DNA of 23,731 nt from Hondaea fermentalgiana. Its lineage: Eukaryota > Sar > Bigyra > Thraustochytrida > Thraustochytriidae. Numbering within the stretch: position 1 is the first letter of the stretch; each line of letters opens with the position of its first letter. Both the position numbers and the translations under genes were made by a program. Below the pieces are notes generated by a model. That model saw nothing but the letters and a program-made list of their open reading frames with translations, ran no database searches and was not told the origin of the DNA. Below, in pieces: positions 1 to 9,463 of this stretch. The stretch lies in contig NPFB01000172.1 in the NCBI GenBank assembly GCA_014084085.1, forward strand, positions 34,474-58,204, written 5' to 3'.

Positions 1-105
1 CCCCCCCCCCAAAAAAAGCCAATACCCGCCAAGCTTCTTGGGGTTGGCCGCTCTTGACTCTGTTCAGGAAGGGCCATCTCGGCCGCGCATCCTCCAAATA
101 GAAAC

Positions 106-530
106 ATGTCATCAAGCGGAAATCCACACGCCCTGCAGCAGGGACAGCTGCACAGCCAGCCCGCGCACAGCAGCGCCTCGGCCAGTGACATCTTCAAGTC
201 CATCCCGGCTTTTCAGAATTTGCTCTCAAACAACGCCGTGCAAGCATCGGACGCCAAGTCCACCGCATCATCCAACAACAACAACGAGCAGTCGCCATCG
301 TCCGCCTGGACGCAGCAAGTCGGCAACTCGCTCTTTGTTTCTCCTCAACAGCAGCAGCAACAGCAGCAGCAACCCATGCTCTTCTTTCCGCAGATGCAGG
401 CGCAGAATGGGCAGCCTGGGTTTATGTACATGAACTTTCCTGGCATGTCCGGACAGCAAAACCAAACCCCGCCAAACTCGTCCATGCCTTCGTTCACCTC
501 CCTTCAGCAGTACAACGGGAATGTTTTCCC

Positions 531-562
<32 letters not shown>

Positions 563-1635
563 TCTACACGGACGCAAACTCGCGAAGGTCTTCAACCTCG
601 AACAGTCAGGAAGGTGGAGCCTCGTCCGCAGAGCTGCGCGCCAAGCTCCAGGCTCTCGCCCAAAGCAAGAAAAAGCGCAAGGATAGTCCAGAACGAAACA
701 GCAGCGACGTCGACGAGAGCAATGATAGTGAGTCGCAGCATAGCTCCGAGGAAGGAAGGAGCCGCAGCATTAGCGTGACCAAGAAGCAGCGGCGCGATGA
801 ACGCACGGACTCGGGCAAGTTCTCCGAAGGATCGACCAGCGGAGGCGGAAGCGACTACACGGAGAGCCACAGCAGCAACAATAGTGTGGCCGACTCTTCA
901 GCAAAGGCGCTCTCGAGTGCCGAGGATGCTGCGCATAAGGCATCCGAGGCCGCACAGAAAGCACAACTTCAGGCACGCCATTTACAGCAACGCCGGAGGC
1001 GCCGTCGTGCACGCCGCAACCGCGCCCCGGACTGCCCGCACAGCGACTACCGCGGCGTCTCGTGGCACCGCCGCGATCGCAAGTGGCTCGCGCGCACCTG
1101 GATCAATGGTCGCATCGAGCATCTCGGATGCTACCGCACCGAAGAAATGGCTGCGCTCGCCGTAGACATTCGCACGGTCGAGCATTTTGGTCCCGACACC
1201 AAGAAGGAGCTCAACTTTCCAGATCCGGACGAGAGGGCCAAGATGCGTTCCGAGTTCGAAGCCACGGGCGAGTTCAAAATCAAGACGGCGCGCGAGCTCA
1301 ATGGTCCAGGAAACTACTCAAACAGTAGGTTTCCAGGGGCTATGCCAGGATTCACGACTGTCATTCTTCCTGGGTACGGCCCCGTTGCGATCAGCACGGG
1401 AACCCCCGGCAACGCGCAGTCGTATGGGTACCAGATGCCCATGCTTTACGGCAACAGCGTTCCGCAGATGCAAATGCAAATGCAGCAGCCTGCCTTTCAG
1501 ACGTCGACGCAGCCTCAGCAGCAACAACAACAGCAACCCTCCCCATTGCTCTTTCAGTCGTCGCCGCAACAGCACCAGCAGCTTCCAGCTCAGCATAACT
1601 TTTTTGGAAATGCTCCGAGCTCAGCTGCCATGTAA
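106..1635 (+). CDS. AP2/ERF-domain protein with poly-Gln and poly-Asn tracts (probable transcription factor)
   Basis: This 509-residue single-exon ORF carries one AP2/ERF DNA-binding domain at about residues 313-373. It has the YRG element (YRGVSWHRRD), the middle strand WLARTWI, the HLGCY..EEMAALAVD helix region and the closing LNFPD. Around it is low-complexity sequence typical of activators: Q81-Q89, N143-N152 and a Gln/Pro-rich C-terminus. Basic clusters at KKKRK (188-192), KKQRR (226-230) and an Arg-rich run just before the AP2 domain look like nuclear localisation signals. The start at 106 is the first Met of the frame and has A at -3. The domain matches that of the downstream gene at 39 of 61 aligned positions, so the two are paralogues. 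AP2 domains bind GC-rich DNA in plants; target genes here are unknown. A candidate AATAAA lies at 1806-1811. Family assignment is firm; the regulatory role is inferred. Confidence 0.93.
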
Positions 1636-1805
1636 AACCAATACTTTCAACCCCTTAATTTTTGCCAGCCAGCCAGCCCGCCCGCCGTTCGCCCGTGTGC
1701 ATTGTACAATATCGCACAGCAAAGTAAAGCGCGCGAGTGAGCCAGCGTGCGAATGATCGCGCATCCTCCCGACCCTGACAAAGCCGGAAACTTCGAACCT
1801 GAATG

Positions 1806-1811
1806 AATAAA
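1806..1811 (+). promoter_or_regulatory. candidate polyadenylation signal (AATAAA) of first AP2 gene
   Basis: An exact AATAAA lies 171 bases after the TAA stop in the most AT-rich stretch following the gene. The use of this hexamer in this organism is not established by the sequence alone. Confidence 0.35.
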
Positions 1812-2061
1812 CTAAATCAAAATTTGCCCGGGCCGTTTTGACATTTCGTAGCAGCAGCACTCGATCTTGCCCTTTTCGGACGTTCTGAGGCCCTGCCTGG
1901 TCCACCAACATCACTCCGTCAAGCGTGAGCCAGGCGTCCGCGACCAACCAAATGCAAGGGCAACAATCGATTGTGCGGCCGGCCAGCTGCGGCACTCCGA
2001 CCAGCCAGTCAACCGATCAGTCAGTTTCGATCTTTCGTTATTCATGGCAAGCGTCCCCGGC

Positions 2062-2072
2062 CAGCAGCAGGC

Positions 2073-2111
<39 letters not shown>

Positions 2112-2112
2112 G
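2062..2112 (+). repeat. CAG trinucleotide repeat
   Basis: CAGCAGCAG is followed by GCGCAA and then ten uninterrupted CAG units (2077-2106). An open frame reads this as poly-Gln, but the flanking translation does not look like protein, so I treat it as noncoding. Confidence 0.8.
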
Positions 2113-2855
2113 GCAACGTCCGTCCGCGAGACCCCGTCCGACGAGCGCATCCGCCGGCCGCAGCGCGGCGTATACAAACTGCTGCCGCGCAAGAAAAGTC
2201 ACCGCCTCCCAAGCCGTTCATTCGTTGGTTTCCCCTGTCTCGCGCCTTTTGAGACGAGGCGAGAGAGCGGGGACTTTGTTAATTTTGTGTTAGGCCAAGC
2301 TAGCAAGCTAGCGAGCGAGCTAGCTAGTTATCCGGGTGTGGTGGACCCGCGGCCGTTACGACGTAGGTCCATCCGCAACAGCGACGACCGGAACCTTGCC
2401 GGCCAGCCGGCCGGACGGCTCGCTGCTGGCCGCTGCTACCACGCACGAGACCCGCGCGGAAGCGGAAGCGGAAGCGGGAGCGGCGCGGGAAGGAGGACTC
2501 CTGGCAGGACGGAGGACGGGAGAGGAGGAAGCGCCGCGGCCGGGATCAAAACCAGGACAAGTAAAGCGGTAAAGCGGCGCGCTTGGCTTGCAGCCAGCCA
2601 CTGTGGGGCGTTCCGTTTTGCCGGTGTGGGGAGCGGCACCGCGCGCTGTGGAAGCCGGTTGCTTTTGGAGCGAAGCTGGCCGGGCAAAGCTGCGTCCCGA
2701 TTCGAGCGGACGGGAAGCTAGCTGGCCACTGTACTGCAAGAGTCACCGCGCTCGCTCGCAATGGATGTCGCTACGCCGTCGCCGCGCACGCCGCGGCCGC
2801 TCGTCTGCGTCTGCGTCTGCGCCTGCGCCGCGCCGTTTTTCGGACGCGCATGCGG

Positions 2856-2904
2856 GTGCGTGCGTGCGTGTGTGCGTGCGTGTGCGTGTGCGTGTGCGTG
2901 CGTG
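2856..2904 (+). repeat. 49-bp perfectly alternating purine-pyrimidine tract (GTGC/GT), Z-DNA-prone
   Basis: Every step from 2856 to 2904 alternates G with T or C, mixing GTGC and GTGT units. Such tracts favour left-handed Z-DNA under negative supercoiling. Two further tracts of the same type lie at 4207-4238 and 5649-5709. Confidence 0.85.
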
Positions 2905-3369
2905 AGCGGCCAGTGCGGGCGTGGGGGAGACGCCCGCTTCGGACCGCCGAGGCTCGGACGCGGAGCAGCAGCCACCGCAGAGGTTTGGGGTTTTGAGCAG
3001 CCAGCAGCAGTGGCAGCTGCAGCGTGATGCGCGAGCAAAGTAAGGCAAGGCAAGGCCAGGTGAGGCCAGGTCGGCAGCGGCGAGGAGTCGAGGCCGGGCG
3101 GGCGCAGTGCCGCGGTCGGGGTGACGTCGCGGGCGGAGACGAGAAGATATGGTCGGAGGAGTCCCAGATGCGCAGCATAGAAAGTATTCTCAAAGGCACG
3201 ACTCGGATTATGACGGTTGACTTGCTGGGCGCGATCATGGCTTGTGATGATAGGAGGAATCGGTTGCGCTGTCTAGGTCGGGTTGTTGTGGTGGAGGAGG
3301 AGAGGGAGGAGGAGGCGGTGGCTGTTTACTGTTAGTTGCTGGTGTTGCTGTAAAGTCCAGGGCTCGGAT

Positions 3370-3399
3370 GGGTGGGGAGGGAGGCCTGGGAGGGGAGGG
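3370..3399 (+). other. G-quadruplex-forming motif
   Basis: Six runs of three or four G, at 3370-3372, 3374-3377, 3379-3381, 3388-3390, 3392-3395 and 3397-3399, have spacers of one to six bases. This more than meets the usual four-run rule for an intramolecular quadruplex on the + strand. It lies in a longer purine-rich stretch (about 3290-3415). Confidence 0.8.
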
Positions 3400-3550
3400 T
3401 GGAGGAGGAGCCACACCACGACGCGCAGAGACTCGGTCGCTCGGTCGCTCGGTTGCTGAGGCAGACTTTTCGACGCTTCCAGGTGGACCCTGGGAGGAGA
3501 CGGCCATAGAGGTGTTTTGGAAGCCCCCAAAAATGGAAGTGGAGGGAACC

Positions 3551-3613
3551 AAAGCAGAGTTAAAAGCAAAAGCAAAGCAAAGCAAAGGAAAGCAAAGCAA
3601 AGGAAAGTAAAGC
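3551..3613 (+). repeat. AAAGC/AAAGG purine-rich pentamer repeat
   Basis: Imperfect tandem AAAGC, AAAGG and AAAGT units give a Lys/Gln-rich translation. Variants of the same vocabulary (CAAGCCAAGC, CCCCAAAGC) continue to about 3730. No coding evidence. Confidence 0.75.
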
Positions 3614-4025
3614 AGGCCCAACAGCAAGCGAAAAAAGGCAACCCCAAAGCCAAGCAGCTGCAGCCTGCGCCCGAGAGTCAAGCCAAGCAGCACCCAAAGT
3701 CAAGCCAAGCAAGGCAACCCCAAAGCTACGCAATGTGTTGGTATAAACAAATTCTAAAACAACAAAGCTGAAGGCCATGAAGCGAAGTTGCATTGCTTTT
3801 CCCTCGTAAACTCCGGCAGTCGGCTGCAGCTGCAAACAGCTCGCCAACCAGCCAGGTCACGCCCGTCGCACACCAGGGCGGACGCAAGGGGGGAGAGTCG
3901 TCGCTCGATTGATCGGTCGCTTGCTGCCCTGGTGATCAAGCACTTTGCTCATTCACCCGTGCCCGCGTCATTGGGGGCCCTAACTGTAAGTCGAGGCAAG
4001 GATCACGAGCGACCTGACCGGCCGG

Positions 4026-4062
4026 GCAGGCAGCCAGGCAGCCAGGCAGCCAGCCAGGGCAG
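4026..4062 (+). repeat. CAGC/CAGG tandem repeat
   Basis: Repeated GGCAGCCA units form an octamer-like array with period-4 substructure. Confidence 0.75.
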
Positions 4063-4206
4063 GTGGGCGACGCCCCACCCGAATCGGCGACCTGGCAAGC
4101 TACACTTTGCTCGAGCCAACAACACCTCTCCGGGCACCGCACCTCGGCCTCTGCCTGCGCTGCAGCCCAGCCCAAAGCAGAGCGGCCGAAGCGAAGCCCG
4201 CGCGTC

Positions 4207-4238
4207 CGTGCGTGTGCGCGTGTGTGCGTGCGTGCGTG
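4207..4238 (+). repeat. 32-bp alternating purine-pyrimidine tract (GTGC/GTGT), Z-DNA-prone
   Basis: Perfect alternation from C4207 to G4238, of the same composition as the tract at 2856-2904. Confidence 0.8.
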
Positions 4239-4385
4239 GATGATCGAGCGCGGCCGGTCCCCTCCTTCGTCCATGACGAGGCGGCGGAGCGAGGTGAGGG
4301 GACGCGGCGGCGGCGAGGTGAGGGGCTCGCCACGATGGGAAAAAGCCGCGGTCGGCACGGGCACACAAGCAGCCAGCTCTGCCCG

Positions 4386-4418
4386 GAGAAGCTAGCGAGA
4401 AGCTGGCGAGAAGCTAGC
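4386..4418 (+). repeat. three tandem 11-bp units GAGAAGCTAGC with downstream inverted copy
   Basis: GAGAAGCTAGC (4386-4396), GAGAAGCTGGC (4397-4407) and GAGAAGCTAGC (4408-4418) are consecutive. AGCTTCTC at 4429-4436 can pair with GAGAAGCT of the third unit, giving an 8-bp stem with a 13-base loop. Function unknown. Confidence 0.75.
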
Positions 4419-5059
4419 TGCAGCCGGCAGCTTCTCCTGCGTCCCCGACGGGCCGGCCTGTGAGCACGCGCGCCACATGCCGCGCGCGTGTGCGCAGGAC
4501 AGGCAGCGAGGCCCCCAAGGCACAGGAAGAGGCGGCTGCTGCCTGCCCTGGCCGCCCTGGGAAGCGTCCCGCGGGGGCTGGCTGGCAGATGTTGGACGGC
4601 AAGAAGGCAGGCGAATGCCCCAGGAGCGAGGAAGCGAGGGAGCGAGGAAAAAGGCCAGAGAGAAGAAGGACAGCAAGATAGCAATCGAGCAAGCGTCCGG
4701 CCCAACGCCGCGGGAGAAGAGAACGCGGCGGAAAGGGAAACTTGGAGCGGAGCGTCCCCCGCGCCAGGCTAGCGCGGCCAGCCAGGTGCGAGCGAGCGAA
4801 TGCGTCGAGAGAACGGGGTGCGGGGCGGCGAGGAAATGAACGAATGTACGAACGATGGATGTATTCGTAAAAGAGCGCGCAAGAATCGTCGCGCTTCTCG
4901 GCGGCGGAGGCCCGGCCACGTGTTGGCGAGGCTGGCGACGTAGGAGCTCTCGCTCGCAGTGGTGGCGGGGAGACGGCGATCTTTGAAGCACTGGCGTGGC
5001 CTCCCTCCCTTCCCCTGCTCCCGTCAAGCCGCACGGGGCTGGCAGATGCGCTGCGCTGC

Positions 5060-5062
<3 letters not shown>

Positions 5063-5090
<28 letters not shown>

Positions 5091-5097
5091 ACGAACG
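5063..5097 (+). repeat. ACGA tetranucleotide microsatellite
   Basis: Nearly nine perfect ACGA units. Confidence 0.9.
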
Positions 5098-5166
5098 TGG
5101 AATTTGTTCTCTCCAGATTGGTTGGTTGGGTTCAGGTCGTCATCCCGCGCGAAGACGGAGCCTCGC

Positions 5167-5223
5167 ATCGATCGATCGATCTGGCTACGTTTCGTCTGTC
5201 TGTCGATCGATCGATCGATCGAT
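5167..5223 (+). repeat. two ATCG tetranucleotide tracts
   Basis: ATCG repeats run over 5167-5181 and 5203-5223, separated by 21 bases. Each unit is self-complementary, so both strands read the same and hairpins or cruciforms are possible. Confidence 0.9.
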
Positions 5224-5500
5224 TTATTCCCTCCCCCACCTACCAGCCAAAGAAGAAAGAAAGGCACACGCCGGGGCTACCCAAAGCAGTCCGAAGTAGC
5301 CCAAAGCGAAGCAAAGAAGTCCGGAGACTCTTGCAGAAGGAAGCAAGGCCGGCGGGGCGGAGAAAGCAGCGCAAAGCTACGGAGCGCAGGCCAGCTTGCC
5401 TGTTTGTGGGAGAGGGAACGTCGAGCTGCCACTCTGACGAGGAGCTCGCTCCTCTCGGCATGCCAGCGTGACGGCCGAAGCTGCGCCGCGCGAGCCTTGC

Positions 5501-5520
5501 AGCGAGCGAGCGAGCGAGCG
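5501..5520 (+). repeat. AGCG tetranucleotide microsatellite
   Basis: Five perfect AGCG units. Confidence 0.85.
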
Positions 5521-5648
5521 CCACGCGGTGGCGACGTCTTCGTGCCGCTGCTCGCTCAGCTTGCCCCTCGCTCGCTCGTTTCTCGAAAGAATTCAATGCA
5601 TAGCTGTCGCACAGCAGCTGTAGTAGCAGCTGGCTGCTGTGCGATCAG

Positions 5649-5709
5649 ACGCACGCACACACGCACGCACGCATGCCACGCACGCATGCATGCCACGCCA
5701 CGCACGCAC
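5649..5709 (+). repeat. ACGC/ATGC alternating tract, Z-DNA-prone
   Basis: Perfect alternation over 5649-5676, then 5677-5693, with short interruptions up to 5709. It is the reverse-complement type of the two upstream GTGC tracts. Confidence 0.75.
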
Positions 5710-5880
5710 CTGCGAAGGTGACGCCGCGGTGGCCAGCCAGCCAGGCAGACTCGGGGGGGTCAAGACCGGCAGACGCACGCGGCCGGACGCGGAGGAGACC
5801 ATCGCCCGAGGCCGGCCGGGTTGCGGGTTCTCGACGCTTCACTGGCGGCTGCCTACGGCTGGGACGGCTCGCTCGGTCAG

Positions 5881-5939
5881 CTGGCTGGCTCGCTGGCTGG
5901 CCGCAAAGAGTCGGCGGCGCTGGCTGGCTGGCTGGCTGG
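5881..5939 (+). repeat. GGCT tetranucleotide tracts
   Basis: CTGG repeats cover 5881-5902 and 5920-5939 with a short unique spacer. Confidence 0.85.
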
Positions 5940-6061
5940 TGTGGGCGGTCACGGCAGGATGGACCTGGAGAAGCGCCAAAGCTGCCGCGACAAATTGGAG
6001 CTCAGGACTGACAGTACGACCTGCCCGGCACTGGACTGGTCTGCTCTGCGCTGGAGTCTGC

Positions 6062-6095
6062 GCTGCTCTGCTCTGCTCTGCTGTGCTCTGCTCTG
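6062..6095 (+). repeat. CTCTG pentamer repeat
   Basis: Tandem GCTCT units with one GCTGT variant. GGTC tetramers (about 6110-6122) and GGCG tetramers (about 6258-6284) follow downstream. Confidence 0.8.
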
Positions 6096-6580
6096 GCTGC
6101 GCGGGCGGTCGGTCGGTCGGTCACGGCGGCGGCGCCGGTGCCGACGGCTGCAACGGGTCTACCGCCGCGAGGTGTGGAGGAAGGAGAAGAGCAGGCGTGG
6201 ATGCGCGATCGATCCGCGGTTGCCCCGCTTTTGCTTGCTTTTGCGTGCTTGCTTGCTTAGGCGGGCGGGCAGGCGGGCGGGCGGTCCAGGATCGTCGAGC
6301 CTGGCTGGCCGCGTCGACTCTGGCGCCATCGGTGGCGGGCACGGCCGTCGGCCCGAGTCTAGAAACTCGGTTGACAATCTCCGCGAACACAAGCGTCCCT
6401 GCGAGTCCAGGACTCGCCGCCGTTGCCGGCTGGCCGGGGCAAGAAACGAGGCGCGACGGCGGCACGGCGCACACGGTGTGGGTCGCCGGGCCAGAGGTGT
6501 GGGGCGCGCGCCAGCTGCGGAGCGCGGTGCGGGGACGCCGGGGACGCGCGTCAAGCGCTTGCGCACAATCAAAAAAGGAA

Positions 6581-6610
6581 AGAATGAAAGAATGAATGAA
6601 TGAAAAAATG
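6581..6610 (+). repeat. GAAT tetranucleotide microsatellite (imperfect)
   Basis: AGAATGAAAG is followed by perfect GAAT units, then GAAAAAATGAACGA. Confidence 0.8.
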
Positions 6611-6672
6611 AACGAAAAGGGCAGGAGACCAAGAACGGGAGGCGCCGGCCGGGCCTCACGTTGTGGTAGCAC

Positions 6673-6696
6673 AGAGAGAGAGAGAGAGAGAGAGAG
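6673..6696 (+). repeat. (AG)12 dinucleotide microsatellite
   Basis: Twelve uninterrupted AG units. Confidence 0.95.
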
Positions 6697-6730
6697 TGAA
6701 AGGCGTCCGCCGCAGGCGAGGGAAGCAGGC

Positions 6731-6747
6731 GGGGGGGGGGGGGGGGG
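6731..6747 (+). repeat. G17 homopolymer
   Basis: Seventeen consecutive G. Length calls in such a run are error-prone, so the true number may differ. Confidence 0.85.
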
Positions 6748-6824
6748 CGGAAACAGCGTAGTAGGGAGGGTCCCGCAGCCAGCTTCATCTCCACCTAGCT
6801 ACTAGCAGCGGCTCACTCGCTTGA

Positions 6825-6850
6825 TAGCTAGCTAGCAAGCTAGCTAGCTT
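6825..6850 (+). repeat. TAGC palindromic tetramer cluster
   Basis: Two blocks of TAGC repeats flank CAA. GCTAGC is self-complementary, so the 26-base stretch can fold back on itself. A similar block with AAGCTAGCAAGCTAGC lies at 2297-2330. Confidence 0.8.
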
Positions 6851-7421
6851 GCGGGCGGAAAGCAGCGGCTTCTTGAGAGGTGCCAGGCGAGGCCGCTTCC
6901 CGGAAGCTGCTGCTTGCGCGGCCTGCGCTCTAGCTCGGGCGGGGGGGGAAGGAGGGAGGGAGAGAGGGACGCCGCCGGGACGCGTCCCGCGAGCGAGGGA
7001 GCGGAGGAAGGAGAGGTCGCGGACTCCGCGGCGGCCGCAGGACGCGGCCTGGCGGCGGAGGGACGCGGCGCCGCGGCCTTCGGCGGGCCTTCGGCGCGCG
7101 GAAAGGCGAGGCGCAGCGGCGGCCGGGGCGCGGAGCGAACGAACGAACGCGGGAGGAGCCCGCGCTGCGAGTGAGAAATTTGGTGCACTGCAGCTCGATC
7201 TGCCTTCGCCCCCGCACCTCGCGCCCAGCCAGGCGGCCGGCCAGCCACAGCTGTACCGGTGCGCTGCATGCACCGCTTGCTTCTCTGCGCGCTCTTATTC
7301 TACCGCGCCCCCTGCGTTCCTGCTTTGCTTGAAACGAAGGGAGGAAGGAGGGCTCGTGACGTCACTCACAGTCAGAGAACGGCAATGCGTGCAGAAAAGC
7401 AGGGAAAGCAGGCGGCAGAAC

Positions 7422-7440
7422 CTTTTCTCCCCCCTCCCAG
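7422..7440 (+). other. candidate 3' splice site (polypyrimidine tract plus CAG) in leader of second AP2 gene
   Basis: CCTTTTCTCCCCCCTCCCAG ends at 7440, a textbook pyrimidine tract and acceptor, 223 bases before the chosen start at 7664. It suggests a 5'-UTR intron ending here and argues that the Met codons upstream in the same frame (7259, 7385) are not used. I could not identify a unique donor. Confidence 0.35.
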
Positions 7441-7442
7441 GG

Positions 7443-7500
7443 CAGAGACGAGACGCTGTCGAGACGCTGTCGAGACGACGCGAGGCGACGCGAGACGACC
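7443..7500 (+). repeat. GAGACGCTGTC / GAGGCGAC tandem repeats
   Basis: Two copies of the 11-mer GAGACGCTGTC run into GAGACGAC and GAGGCGAC variants. The block sits just after the candidate acceptor and before the AP2 start, and supports reading this stretch as untranslated leader. Confidence 0.7.
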
Positions 7501-7663
7501 ACATCACAGACTGGACAGCCCCTGGCACAGTCAACCCAGGGCCTGGGCGGCCGCAATCGCTGGTGGCTTTGCTCGAAAGAGAGGCGCCACGCCATTCAAG
7601 GCGAACTGGAGGACAAGGGGCGCGAGGACCGTCCCCGGCAGCCTCGTCCAGACCATACCCTCC

Positions 7664-8974
7664 ATGTGCCTGATGCAACATCCCAGAAACCCCTTCAACA
7701 AGACAAACTTCTCTTCTGACGGTAGGAATCAGACAAACAGTCGTAGCAGCAGCAACAGCAGCAGCAGCGGCGGCGGCGACGGCGGCGGTGTCGGCAACAG
7801 TACTTACAACTACAACAATAGTGGCAACTACAACCCCGGTGCCACGGGCACCATCGCCGGTAACGGCCTCAATCCGTTCAACCTCGCCATGGGAACCAGT
7901 GCAGTCCCGCATGATCCATCCGCGCTAATGAGACTGCTCTCCGGAAGCGCCGGGTCTGCAGAGGGAAATTCTCTCGCTGCGCTCATCCTCCAGCAGCAAC
8001 AACACCTTCAGCAACAGCAACAACAACAACAACAACAGCAAGAGCAAGAGTTTCTTCGACAGCAGCAACAACAACTTTTGCAGCAACGACGAGAGCGTGA
8101 ACAGAGCATGCACGTGCAAGACTTGTTGCAGCGTTATGCCCAGGGACTTAAGCTGCAAAACGAACAACACCAACTCCAGCAATTCCAACAGCAACAGCAG
8201 CAGCTGCAGCAATTTCAGCAATTCCAGAAAGAGCAGCAGCAACAACAACAACAACAACAGCAACAGCAATTTCAGCCAGACAAAGCCATCATGCCAGGCG
8301 CATCTGGCTCGTTTACGTCCGCGAACCTTGATGAGGCTGCCTCCCGTCTCGCGCAACACGTTCACGCACAAGACCAATTTCAGCATCATGCAAACGCTTT
8401 TCATCCCCGCACCTTGGCTCCAGATTTCGCAGCCATGCTCAACGCCAGCAGTACCTCGCAAACAAACGAAAATACCATCGCACACCTCCTTGCGCAACAA
8501 AGCCCTCATGGTGCTGGCTTCTCAGCTCTTCATCAACAACAGCAACAACAGCACAAGAGTCAACCCAATCTCTTTGTGCAACCGGCCAGCCAGCATCAAG
8601 AGCAACCCAATACGACCAAAGGAGAAAACTCCCCACAGCTTGCGCAACACCATCAGCTTGACAGTCTCTCCTCAGCAAATCCGCAACACAGTCTCTCGAC
8701 AAGCCCTCCCGACCTCAGCACGATTGCGAAAATGATCGCCAACGTCCAACAGCAACACCAGCAGCAGGCAAGCAAAGCTGCAGAGGAAGCGAAGAAAATC
8801 GATTCCACGGCCCAAGCCGCGAATTGCATCGTCAGCGACGAAACAAACAAATCCAACGCGACGCAAAAGAAACGAAAAAATGCAACTTCAACGACACAAA
8901 ATACAAAGCCTGGCACTGACACCGCCAAGGATAAACAGCCCCAGCTTAAATCGAGCAGCTCTAAGTCTCCGAGT

Positions 8975-9005
<31 letters not shown>

Positions 9006-9427
9006 AGACTTCGGGCCAGAAACGCAGGAAGCGCACACAGCCCTCGGCGGCATCCATGCCCATTCCCTCACGCTTCCGCGGAGTCTCCTGGCATCGCCGC
9101 GACAAAGTCTGGCTTGCACGTGTCTGGATCGACAGCAAAATCCGCCATCTCGGCTGCTACAAGCTCGAAGAGATGGCCGCACTCGCCGTCGATCTGCGCC
9201 ACATCGCCATGTACGGCGAGACCGGGCGCGCACTGAACTTTCCAGACCGCGAAAAGCGGGAGAAACTTATCAGTCGCCTCCGTCAGAGATCCGACTTCAA
9301 GCTCGACGAAGCTCTCGAGCAGGCCAATGCGCGAATGTCGCTCACGCAACTCGCTCCCACTGCAAACGCAGGCGAAACAACACTGAAACCTGAACAAAAA
9401 TCCTCGTCGTTCGCCCACAAGGAATAG
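7664..9427 (+). CDS. AP2/ERF-domain protein with long poly-Gln tracts (probable transcription factor)
   Basis: From Met at 7664 this is a 587-residue protein. The C-terminal AP2 domain (about residues 469-528) has FRGVSWHRRD, WLARVWI, HLGCY..EEMAALAVD and LNFPD. It is preceded by basic clusters KKRK (about 402-405) and KRRKR (453-457) that look like nuclear signals. The N-terminal two thirds are low complexity: Ser/Gly/Asn near the start, then Gln runs at 7991-8049 and 8170-8275, and an Ala run near 8977-8998. Gln codons mix CAA and CAG. The same frame is open up to 7259, but that stretch contains tandem repeats and a splice-acceptor-like tract, so 7664 (or 7673, nine bases later) is preferred although its -3 base is T. 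It is a paralogue of the gene at 106-1635 with the domain moved to the C-terminus. AATAAA at 9458 follows the stop. Targets are unknown. Confidence 0.88.
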
Positions 9428-9457
9428 AACAACCCCCTTTTACTGACCATATGGTAC

Positions 9458-9463
9458 AATAAA
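9458..9463 (+). promoter_or_regulatory. candidate polyadenylation signal (AATAAA) of second AP2 gene
   Basis: Exact AATAAA 30 bases after the TAG stop, followed by a T/C-rich stretch. Confidence 0.4.

Larger units (their letters stand above)
1636..7663. other. 6-kb gene-poor, microsatellite-dense intergenic region (3' flank of first AP2 gene, 5' flank/leader of second)
   Basis: I see no convincing gene here. Long open frames exist on both strands, but their translations are repeats of the underlying simple sequence (Arg/Ala/Pro-rich, or TRTHAR-like) and several strands and frames are open at once, as expected in GC-rich DNA without coding constraint. The stretch holds many short tandem repeats, most of period 4 (CGAA, ATCG, GAGC, GGCT, TAGC, GAAT, GGTC), three alternating purine-pyrimidine tracts, a G-quadruplex motif, an AG dinucleotide run and a G17 homopolymer; the main ones are listed separately. 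Donor-like (GTAAGT at 3986-3991) and acceptor-like sequences occur, including a strong polypyrimidine-CAG ending at 7440, so part may be a 5'-UTR intron of the second AP2 gene. Confidence 0.75.

Noticed and set aside
1867..2721. 284-codon open frame with a poly-Gln run and Gly-Ser repeats on +
   Set aside because: Both runs come from CAG and GGAAGC microsatellites, other frames are open at the same place, and the rest is Arg/Ala-rich without any domain.
4392..6603. Several open frames of 200-318 codons on both strands in the gene-poor region
   Set aside because: They translate period-4 repeats and GC-rich sequence, overlap each other on both strands and have no recognisable motif.
7259..7663. 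In-frame N-terminal extension of the second AP2 protein to Met at 7259 or 7385
   Set aside because: The stretch contains 11-mer tandem repeats and a splice-acceptor-like tract, and its translation is Arg-rich and unlike the protein that follows.
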